A stretch of 64,000 nt of DNA from an uncultured Corynebacterium sp. (lineage in GTDB: Bacteria; Actinomycetota; Actinomycetes; Mycobacteriales; Mycobacteriaceae): positions 1 through 64,000 of the forward strand of contig CAMIPB010000013.1 of assembly GCA_946223355.1 (NCBI GenBank), written 5' to 3'. The translations under genes and the position numbers were made by a program. Below, one piece after another: positions 57,836-64,000 of the stretch. The notes under the pieces are model-generated. The model had not been told where the DNA came from, did not search any database, and saw only the letters and a list, made by a program, of their open reading frames with translations. Position 1 is the first letter of the stretch, and each line of letters starts with the position of its first letter.

Positions 57836-59319
57836 GTGAGATACACACACCCGGCCGCCACGTCCATCGCCTCACCCCGCTGCTCGAGTTCTGGACCTTG
57901 CTGTTGGCGCTGGCCACTATCTTTGTCCTGAACCTCTCCGCGGAGACGTTTGAGACAGTGTGGGAGTTTGCCACCCAAGACGGCGCCCAAGGAGCAGGCA
58001 TTGGCCTGGCAATACTCCTGGGCGGCTTCGCACTTATCTGCCTGCTGCTGTGGTGGGGCTCTGGCCTGTGGTGGAAAGCGAAAGTCTTCACCGTCACTGA
58101 TGAGGACGTTTCCCTGCGCCACGGCGTGCTGTCCAAGCAGTTACGCTCGGCGCGCTATGACCGCATCCAGGCTGTCGACGTCGCTGAATCCGTCATCGCG
58201 CGCATCTTCGGGCTTGCCTCTGTCCGCATCGAAACTGCGGGCGGGCAGTCCTCAGCGATTGAAATCAAATACCTGCCCAAAGCAGAGGCCAACGCCCTGC
58301 GCACTGAGGTGCTGGGCAAGGTCCGCGGTATGCGAGCTACTGATCCGAATGCGCTTGCCGACGCCCCCGAGCCCGGTACAGCGGAGCCGCTTAACACCGA
58401 GCCGGGGGAGGGGTTGCCACCGGCGCTGACCGAGCATCCCGGTGAGGTCGTGTTAGAGGAAATCCCCATTGCGCGTACGTTGGCTGGCGCGGCGATGAAC
58501 ATCGGCACCCTTCTGACGGTTGGCTTCCTAATCGCCATCGTGGTCACACCAGTGCCACTTTCTACTGCACTGCCATTCTTGGTGGGTGCCGTGCCGTCAG
58601 TGTGGGGACTGGTGGATAAATCTTGGCGCTTTAACGCACGCCTGGCTGTGGACCCTAACTCCGGCGAAGAAGTGCTTGCCATCAAATACGGCCTGGCTGA
58701 TCGCCGCGCGCAGTCCATCCGCTTAGACCGCATCCACGCCGTGCGCGTCTATCAGCCGGTTTTGTGGCGTTTTAGAGATTGGTGGGCAGTCAAGGTGACC
58801 GTCGCAGGCTACGGCAACGAAGGCGGCGGTAAGGGCTCTGGTTCGACGCTCGTGGTTCCCGTCGGTACGCGCGAGCAAGCGGTGCGCATGCTGGAACTGG
58901 TCAGTGAGCTGAGCTTTGACGAGATTGAGGCCTATGCCCGCCCCGAAGGTCACACTAACCCGACATATACCTCGCCAAAGAACGCATTCTGGGTTAGTCC
59001 CATTGACCGCGACCAGCAAGCGGTGTCATTCGTGGAACACGGCGTCAACGATATCGTGGTCACCCATTCCGGTCGCCTCTCCCGCCAAGTCAACGTCATC
59101 GAGCCATCGCATATTCAGGAGCTGACTTTTGCTCAAGGACCCATTGCACACCTGTGCAAGGTAGCGAATGTGCGCATGGACCTGGTCAAAGGGCCTGTCC
59201 AGATGACTGGCCGTGACCTGTCACCTGATGACGCCGCTGACCTGCTCGCGCGCCTTCGCACCCGACGACTGCCGGACTATCATGGCAGGTGGACGCCTAC
59301 TGAGGAGACGAGGAGATAG
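57832..59319 (+). CDS. Bacterial PH-domain membrane protein (YdbT-like)
   Basis: A 495-aa membrane protein with three bPH2 domains (~75-165, ~280-360, ~385-475) interleaved with membrane helices (~20-80 and ~215-260). The first domain shows RHGVLSKQLRSARYDRIQAVDVAESVIARIFGLASVRIETAGG. A Pro/Glu-rich loop lies at ~178-210. It is translationally coupled to the YdbS-like gene. A role in envelope protection is inferred from homologues. Confidence 0.88.
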   Translation: MSEIHTPGRHVHRLTPLLEFWTLLLALATIFVLNLSAETFETVWEFATQDGAQGAGIGLAILLGGFALICLLLWWGSGLWWKAKVFTVTDEDVSLRHGVLSKQLRSARYDRIQAVDVAESVIARIFGLASVRIETAGGQSSAIEIKYLPKAEANALRTEVLGKVRGMRATDPNALADAPEPGTAEPLNTEPGEGLPPALTEHPGEVVLEEIPIARTLAGAAMNIGTLLTVGFLIAIVVTPVPLSTALPFLVGAVPSVWGLVDKSWRFNARLAVDPNSGEEVLAIKYGLADRRAQSIRLDRIHAVRVYQPVLWRFRDWWAVKVTVAGYGNEGGGKGSGSTLVVPVGTREQAVRMLELVSELSFDEIEAYARPEGHTNPTYTSPKNAFWVSPIDRDQQAVSFVEHGVNDIVVTHSGRLSRQVNVIEPSHIQELTFAQGPIAHLCKVANVRMDLVKGPVQMTGRDLSPDDAADLLARLRTRRLPDYHGRWTPTEETRR

Positions 59320-59325
59320 ATAAAC

Positions 59326-61956
59326 ATGGCCAATCCTGCCTTTTCTTCGACTGTGGAAGACGTTGTTACTGAATTCAAAACGTCAACAGAGACGGGGCTG
59401 GAGCAGGATGAAGCGGAAAGCCGGTTAAGAAATAACGGCCCTAACGCGTTGCCGGAACCGAAGAAAGATTCGGGTTTGGTGCGTTTTATCCGTCAGTTTC
59501 AGGATGTGATGATCTACGTCTTGCTGGCGTCTGCTGTTCTCACCGCGGTTCTTGGAGAGTGGATAGACACCGCAGTTATTGTTTTAGTCGTCGTGGTCAA
59601 CGCCATCATCGGGTTTGTGCAGGAAGGAAAGTCGGAGAAAGCACTCGACGGGATCCGTAACATGCTGTCTCCGCATGCATCAGTAAAACGCGGCGGCACA
59701 TGGCGTGAGACTGAAGCATCAGACCTGGTTGTTGGCGATATTGTGCGGTTGCAAGCCGGGGATAAAATCCCTGCAGATATCCGGATAGTTACGGCGTCTT
59801 CTATGACGGCCGAGGAGTCTGCGTTGACTGGCGAATCAGTACCGACGGAGAAGTCTACGCAGCCAGTGGAACCGGAGCTGCCGCTGGCAGAGCGCAGTTC
59901 GATGCTTTATTCGGGCACGTTGCTCGCCGCCGGGGCCGGCACGGGGGTTGTGACGGCCACGGGGGCGTCGACCGAGCTGGGGCAAATTAATACGTTGATG
60001 AGCGACGTGGACACGTTGCAAACTCCGTTGACACGCCGCGTGGATTCGTTTACCAAGAAGCTTGCCGTCGGGGTGATGGTGGCAGCAGTTCTTTTGGTTG
60101 CGGTTGACTACTTCCTATATTCTGCCGCGTTTGTCGACGCCGTCATGGGCGCCGTGGGCTTTGCCGTCGCAGCTATCCCAGAAGGGCTACCCGCGCTGAT
60201 CACGATTACTCTCGCCTTGGGAGTCAGAACGCTCGCCAGCAAAAATGCGATCGCGCGCAAGCTACCCGCCGTGCAAACACTGGGGTCGGTGACCACTATC
60301 TGCACGGATAAAACCGGGACGCTGACCAAAAATGAGATGACTGTTACTCACGCGGTTGCTGGAGGACAACGATACGAGGTGAGCGGTTCGGGGTACGCCC
60401 CGCACGGTGACATCACTCCGACAGCCCAGCAGCCACTGGACGTGCTCGCGCGTGTAGTCGGGGTCGCGAATGACACGGACGTGTTTGAAGACGACGGGGC
60501 GTGGTTGATTGCGGGGGAACCGACGGAGGGAGCGCTCAAGAGCTTTGCCTTAAAAGCTGGCGTGGACATAGACAAGTACCGCCGGGAAGCCACGCTGCCG
60601 TTTAGCTCGGATAACAAGTTTATGGCAACTGAAGCTGGGGGCGAGTTGTTAATTAAAGGCGCACCGTCAGTTGTACTGTCTCGCTGTACCCAGCAGCTGG
60701 GGACAGCGGGCACGCAGCCGCTGGATCACGATTATTGGCACGCTGAAATGGAGCGTCTGGCAAGCCGCGGATTGCGCGTTCTCTCAGCGGCCATTGGCTC
60801 AGCGACTGGCAACAGTTTGGACGTGGAGGATATTCCATCCGACTTGGTGTTTGTCGGCGTGGTCGGCATCGTTGACCCGCCGCGCCCTGAGGCTATAGAA
60901 GCAATAAAAGACTGTCAGCAAGCCGGCATAGCAGTCAAAATGATTACGGGAGACGCGCCAGAAACCGCGGCTGCTATTGCGACGCAGATGGGAATGTCTA
61001 AGAACCCGTCAGCGGTAACCGGCCAAGAAATTGAGGCAAGCACGGATCAGCAACTCGTGGACTTGGCTCGCACCCACAGCGTTTTTGCTCGCACGAGCCC
61101 AGAACACAAGCTTCGGCTCGTCCAGGCTTTGCAATCCACCGGCGAAATCGTGGCGATGACCGGGGACGGGGTTAATGATGCCCCAGCGCTTCGACGCGCG
61201 GACGTCGGCGTGGCAATGGGCATCAAGGGAACCGAAGTCACTAAGGAGTCTGCCGAAATCGTCCTCGCGGATGATAACTTTGCCACCATTTCCCGCGCGG
61301 TCCACGAAGGCCGCCGGATCTGGGATAACCTGCGCAAGGCGCTGGTGTTTCTGCTTGTGACTAACGGGTCGCAGTCATTGGTGATGTTGGTTGCGGTACT
61401 TGCGGGATGGGCATTGCCACTCTCACCGCTACAAATTCTATGGGTCAACATGGTCACTGCCATTACCCTTGCTTTTGCTTATGCTTTCGAGCCCGCGGAA
61501 AAAGACGTCATGCATCGGCCGCCGCTGCCTACCGACGAGCCGATTGTGCGCGGCAGCCATATCGCGCAGATAGGTCTGGCTTCACTGCTCATTACCGCGG
61601 CCACCATGGCCTCGTTTTATTGGCTGTTATCTGAAGGCATCGCCTACCCGGTAGCAAGCACCGCGGCAACGACGGTTTTGGTCGTGGCACAGTGTTTTTA
61701 TTTGTTCAATGTCAAGGCTTTGGAATCGTCCAGCCTGCGGCTCGAGGTCTTTCGCAACAACTGGGTTGCCTGGCTGGTCGTCGGTATATTGTTGGCGCTG
61801 CACGCGGTATTTATCTGGGCGCCATTCATGCACGTTCTCTTTGGTACGGCGCCTCTGCCAGCCCGCGCGCTCGGCTTAGCGGTGGTTCTGGGGCTGGTCG
61901 TGTTCCTTGCGATCGAGGCCTGCAAACCGTTGCTATACCGCGCCGGTAAACCCTAA
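59326..61956 (+). CDS. P-type cation-transporting ATPase (Ca2+-type, P2)
   Basis: An 876-aa P-type ATPase. Actuator motif TGESVPTEK (~167), PEGLPALIT in M4 (~287), phosphorylation motif CTDKTGTLTK with Asp ~328, TGDGVNDAPALRRADVG (~614-630) and TM6 motif WVNMVTAITLAFAYAFEP. N-terminal cation-ATPase domain (~1-70). The family pumps Ca2+ or related cations out of the cytosol; the exact ion is not certain since the M6 carboxylate pattern differs from SERCA's VTDGLPA. GAGGAG precedes ATG 59326. The 3' end overlaps trmL by 24 bp. Confidence 0.92.
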   Translation: MANPAFSSTVEDVVTEFKTSTETGLEQDEAESRLRNNGPNALPEPKKDSGLVRFIRQFQDVMIYVLLASAVLTAVLGEWIDTAVIVLVVVVNAIIGFVQEGKSEKALDGIRNMLSPHASVKRGGTWRETEASDLVVGDIVRLQAGDKIPADIRIVTASSMTAEESALTGESVPTEKSTQPVEPELPLAERSSMLYSGTLLAAGAGTGVVTATGASTELGQINTLMSDVDTLQTPLTRRVDSFTKKLAVGVMVAAVLLVAVDYFLYSAAFVDAVMGAVGFAVAAIPEGLPALITITLALGVRTLASKNAIARKLPAVQTLGSVTTICTDKTGTLTKNEMTVTHAVAGGQRYEVSGSGYAPHGDITPTAQQPLDVLARVVGVANDTDVFEDDGAWLIAGEPTEGALKSFALKAGVDIDKYRREATLPFSSDNKFMATEAGGELLIKGAPSVVLSRCTQQLGTAGTQPLDHDYWHAEMERLASRGLRVLSAAIGSATGNSLDVEDIPSDLVFVGVVGIVDPPRPEAIEAIKDCQQAGIAVKMITGDAPETAAAIATQMGMSKNPSAVTGQEIEASTDQQLVDLARTHSVFARTSPEHKLRLVQALQSTGEIVAMTGDGVNDAPALRRADVGVAMGIKGTEVTKESAEIVLADDNFATISRAVHEGRRIWDNLRKALVFLLVTNGSQSLVMLVAVLAGWALPLSPLQILWVNMVTAITLAFAYAFEPAEKDVMHRPPLPTDEPIVRGSHIAQIGLASLLITAATMASFYWLLSEGIAYPVASTAATTVLVVAQCFYLFNVKALESSSLRLEVFRNNWVAWLVVGILLALHAVFIWAPFMHVLFGTAPLPARALGLAVVLGLVVFLAIEACKPLLYRAGKP

Positions 61957-62403
61957 TTGGCGCCACGCCTCATAGACGGCGACGGATGCACAGTTGGATA
62001 GGTTCATTGAGCGGCGCGCGGGCATCATCGGCACGCGTACTTGCTGCGTGATGCGGGGATGGGCGAGACGCTCCTCAGGTAGCCCGGTGGGTTCGGTGCC
62101 GAATAAGAGGGCGTCGCCAGGGCGGAATTCCACATCCGTAAACCAGGTGTCCGTGTGTGTAGTAAACGCAAAAACCCGCGCGCCGGGGATTGCGTCCATG
62201 CACGCATCGAAGTCCTCATGTATCTGCATATCGGCCAAGTCGTGGTAGTCCAGACCGGCACGCTTTAGGTGCTTGTCGTCGAAGTTGAACCCCAACGGTT
62301 CCACCAGGTGCAGGCGGGAGCCCGTTACCGCGGACATCCGGATCGCATTACCGGTGTTGGTAGGGATGACGGGGTTATCAAAAATCACATGCAACTGGCT
62401 CAT
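61933..62403 (-). CDS. trmL: tRNA (cytidine(34)-2'-O)-methyltransferase TrmL
   Basis: A 156-aa SPOUT methyltransferase that 2'-O-methylates the wobble base of tRNA-Leu. NPVIPTNTGNAIRMSAVTGSRLHLVEPLGF is the N-terminal motif, LLFGTEPTGLPEE is motif 2 and VPMMPARRSMNLSNCASVAVYEAWRQ is motif 3 with the cofactor knot. TAGACT on its strand ends 7 bases before ATG 62403, so it is leaderless-like. It is divergent from folD, with only 24 bases between start codons and overlapping -10 boxes. Confidence 0.95.
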   Translation of the reverse strand: MSQLHVIFDNPVIPTNTGNAIRMSAVTGSRLHLVEPLGFNFDDKHLKRAGLDYHDLADMQIHEDFDACMDAIPGARVFAFTTHTDTWFTDVEFRPGDALLFGTEPTGLPEERLAHPRITQQVRVPMMPARRSMNLSNCASVAVYEAWRQLGFTGAV

Positions 62404-62410
62404 TGCTAAG

Positions 62411-62420
62411 AGTCTAAGAT
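62411..62420. promoter_or_regulatory. Overlapping -10 boxes of the divergent trmL and folD promoters
   Basis: AGTCTAAGAT contains TAAGAT (62415-62420) reading toward folD and TAGACT (complement of 62411-62416) reading toward trmL. The two hexamers share two bases, and each lies exactly 7 bases from its gene's start codon. For trmL a -35-like TTGTGG sits on the minus strand at 62440-62435, inside folD. Confidence 0.65.
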
Positions 62421-62427
62421 GGAACCC

Positions 62428-63282
62428 ATGACTGCCACAAAGCTAGACGGAAAACTCTACCGCGCCGAGATCTTCGAAGACCTGAAAAAGCGCGTCGATG
62501 CACTCAAAGAAAAAGGCATCACCCCTGGTCTTGCCACCGTTTTGGTGGGCGACGATCCAGGCTCGCATTCGTACGTGAAGATGAAGCACAAGGACTGCGA
62601 AGAGCTGGGTATCAACTCCATTCGTAAGGACCTGCCGGGCGATATCAGCCAGGAGGAACTGGAGAAAGTCATCGACGAGCTCAATGCTGATGACGCCGTC
62701 ACAGGCTACATCGTGCAGCTGCCCCTGCCCAAGCACCTCAACGAAAACGCCATTCTAGAGCGCATCGATCCTGCCAAGGACGCTGACGGCCTGCACCCGG
62801 TCAATTTGGGCAAGCTCGTCCTCAACGAAGAAGCACCACTACCGTGCACCCCGAACGGCTGCATTTCTTTGCTGCGCCGCTTTGGCGTGGAACTCGACGG
62901 TGCGAAGACAGTCGTCATCGGCCGTGGCGTGACCGTCGGTCGTCCGATTGGTCTCATGCTTACCCGCCGCAGTGAGAACTCAACTGTGACCTTGTGCCAC
63001 ACCGGCACCAAGGACCTGGCCGCTGAAACCCGCGCCGCAGACATTATCATCGCTGCCGCAGGTAAGGCACACATGCTCACCGCGGACATGATCAAGGAAG
63101 GCGCCGCTGTCCTCGACGTCGGCGTATCTCGCAAGGACGGCAAGCTTGCAGGCGACGTCGCAGACGACGTGTGGAACAAAGCCGGGTTCGTCTCCCCGAA
63201 TCCTGGCGGCGTCGGCCCATTGACCCGTGCGTTCTTGGTGTACAACGTCGTTGAGCGCGCCGAGAAACTGCTCAATAGCTAA
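62428..63282 (+). CDS. folD: Bifunctional methylene-THF dehydrogenase/cyclohydrolase FolD
   Basis: Interconverts 5,10-methylene-THF and 10-formyl-THF for purine and formyl-methionine supply. PGLATVLVGDDPGSHSYVKMKHKDCEELGI carries the active-site Tyr and Lys (YVKMK); QLPLPKHL, DADGLHPVNLG and VVIGRGVTVGRPIGLMLTRR (NADP loop) and PNPGGVGPLTRAFL are conserved. Length 284 aa from ATG 62428, which lies 7 bases after TAAGAT; ATG 62419 is alternative. It is followed by the DUF3017 gene with no gap. Confidence 0.97.
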   Translation: MTATKLDGKLYRAEIFEDLKKRVDALKEKGITPGLATVLVGDDPGSHSYVKMKHKDCEELGINSIRKDLPGDISQEELEKVIDELNADDAVTGYIVQLPLPKHLNENAILERIDPAKDADGLHPVNLGKLVLNEEAPLPCTPNGCISLLRRFGVELDGAKTVVIGRGVTVGRPIGLMLTRRSENSTVTLCHTGTKDLAAETRAADIIIAAAGKAHMLTADMIKEGAAVLDVGVSRKDGKLAGDVADDVWNKAGFVSPNPGGVGPLTRAFLVYNVVERAEKLLNS

Positions 63283-63627
63283 ATGCAGCACGACCGCGAA
63301 GCAGCCGCGACACCATCGTTGTCCAACCCGCACGACCGCGGCAACACTCCATCACGCCTGCCTGCCTGGCTGCAATGGATAGGGGTAGGGCTTTTCGTGA
63401 TATTGGTCGCAGTCTCGGGTTTCTGGGCACTGACGGAGCATTGGCGCAGAGCCACTTTCGCCCTCGGCGTCGCGATGCTGTGGCTCGCCATTGTGCGACT
63501 GACCTGCGATTCTGACAAACTTGGGGTGTTCGCTGTGCGCTCTAAGCGTTTCGACGTCGCACTGTGCACCGTTATCGGAGGGCTTATGGCTTTTCTTTCG
63601 GCCTCCGTTGACGCGCTCGGCAGCTAA
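63283..63627 (+). CDS. DUF3017 membrane protein
   Basis: A 114-aa protein with three predicted helices (~32-50, ~55-75, ~92-110) and a polar N-terminal ~25 residues, of the DUF3017 type found downstream of folD in actinobacteria. Function unknown. ATG 63283 directly follows the folD stop, so the two are co-translated. No own ribosome-binding site was seen. Confidence 0.8.
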   Translation: MQHDREAAATPSLSNPHDRGNTPSRLPAWLQWIGVGLFVILVAVSGFWALTEHWRRATFALGVAMLWLAIVRLTCDSDKLGVFAVRSKRFDVALCTVIGGLMAFLSASVDALGS

Positions 63628-63742
63628 GAGCGTCTTCAGTAGTCAACGGTATACATTTGCCAGGCAATTTCCAGCTCCAGTTGCAGGTCCTTTTATCCCT
63701 GTTATCGTCAACTTTGAACATGTATAGAATTCGTTAACACGG

Positions 63743-64000
63743 GTGGTAGCGGAGGCATTGTTAATTCCGAAATTCCTGCGTGCGTCTTTGTTCTTAGTCT
63801 TGTTGCTCTCCGTCGGGCTGGGCACTGCGATCGCGCGTGCAGTTGAATGTGATATTGGGGCTCAAGCGGCAGATATAGAAGTGTACAGTGACGAATTCTC
63901 AACGGAGGTAGATGATGCCTTCGATGTCTTTTCAGGATCTGAAGGTGTTCCGCAACTCTTTGACGTGGATAGGGCGCACCAGGACGGGGTTTCGCCTGAG
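63743..64000 (+). CDS. Start of an exported protein (truncated by the window end)
   Basis: An open frame of at least 86 codons running off the window edge. It begins with a signal-peptide-like segment: PKFLRAS followed by LFLVLLLSVGLGTAIA, with likely cleavage after AIARA, then an acidic segment (DIEVYSDEFSTEVDDAFDVF). Start is GTG 63743 or TTG 63758; GGAGG at 63751-63755 is too close to the TTG, and TAGAAT (63724-63729) is a likely -10 box. Family cannot be told from this fragment. Confidence 0.5.
   Translation, partial: MVAEALLIPKFLRASLFLVLLLSVGLGTAIARAVECDIGAQAADIEVYSDEFSTEVDDAFDVFSGSEGVPQLFDVDRAHQDGVSPE

Overview
This window is a chromosomal segment of a Corynebacterium. The evidence is an ESX-4-type type VII secretion locus in corynebacterial order, rplQ and rpsI with acidic Ala/Glu-rich extensions, the groES-groEL1-(uvrA-like)-whiB-sigD-rsdA-guaB-guaB3-guaA block, a three-gene unit resembling C. 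glutamicum EsrISR, moderate G+C, and many genes that appear to be leaderless. Gene order closely follows the M. tuberculosis block from ESX-4 to folD (from memory), with corynebacterial additions. The species cannot be fixed from the sequence.

Layout. 1-3.1 kb: end of rpsD, then rpoA, rplQ, truA. 3.2-13.1 kb: ESX-4-like locus with eccB, a small PGPGW membrane protein, divergent mycP-eccD, then eccC, an Rv3446c-type accessory protein and two WXG100 genes. 13.4-15.0 kb: AspT-type transporter with TrkA-C domains. 15.2-17.8 kb: rplM-rpsI and glmM. 18.0-20.1 kb: a three-gene unit of unknown function encoding a small helical protein, a membrane protein with a Cys/Pro/Glu-rich tail and a short charged protein. 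Next come an alpha/beta-hydrolase lacking its nucleophile, glmS, alr, tsaE, a membrane-anchored protein, tsaB, rimI and tsaD (to 27.3 kb).

27.3-40.2 kb: groES-groEL1 behind two overlapping CIRCE-like operators, a short UvrA paralogue, whiB, sigD and its anti-sigma factor rsdA, a DUF5319 protein, guaB, guaB3, a DUF222/HNH protein and guaA. 40.2-45.0 kb: the esrI/esrSR-like envelope-stress unit, then imuA' and imuB. 45.0-49.9 kb: an AMIN-like lipoprotein, a sucrase/ferredoxin-like protein and a methionine importer operon with two tandem metQ genes. 50.0-53.1 kb: dnaE2, which together with imuA'-imuB would make up the mutagenic translesion 'mutasome'.

53.15-57.37 kb is the only clearly accessory stretch. 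It holds a GNAT-like gene, a 77-aa orphan, a DEDDh exonuclease-BRCT protein, three 23-bp repeats, a DUF4143 ATPase gene split by an in-frame TAG, a gene remnant, and a possible decayed CRISPR repeat pair. Core genes resume with two bacterial-PH-domain proteins, a P-type cation ATPase, trmL, folD, a DUF3017 gene and the start of an exported protein at the window edge.

No IS element, tRNA, rRNA or intact CRISPR array was recognised. The best candidates for undescribed biology are the ESX-linked trio (17.97-20.08 kb), the pseudo-hydrolase beside it, the overlapping heat-shock operators, and the trmL/folD leaderless divergent promoter pair whose -10 boxes overlap.
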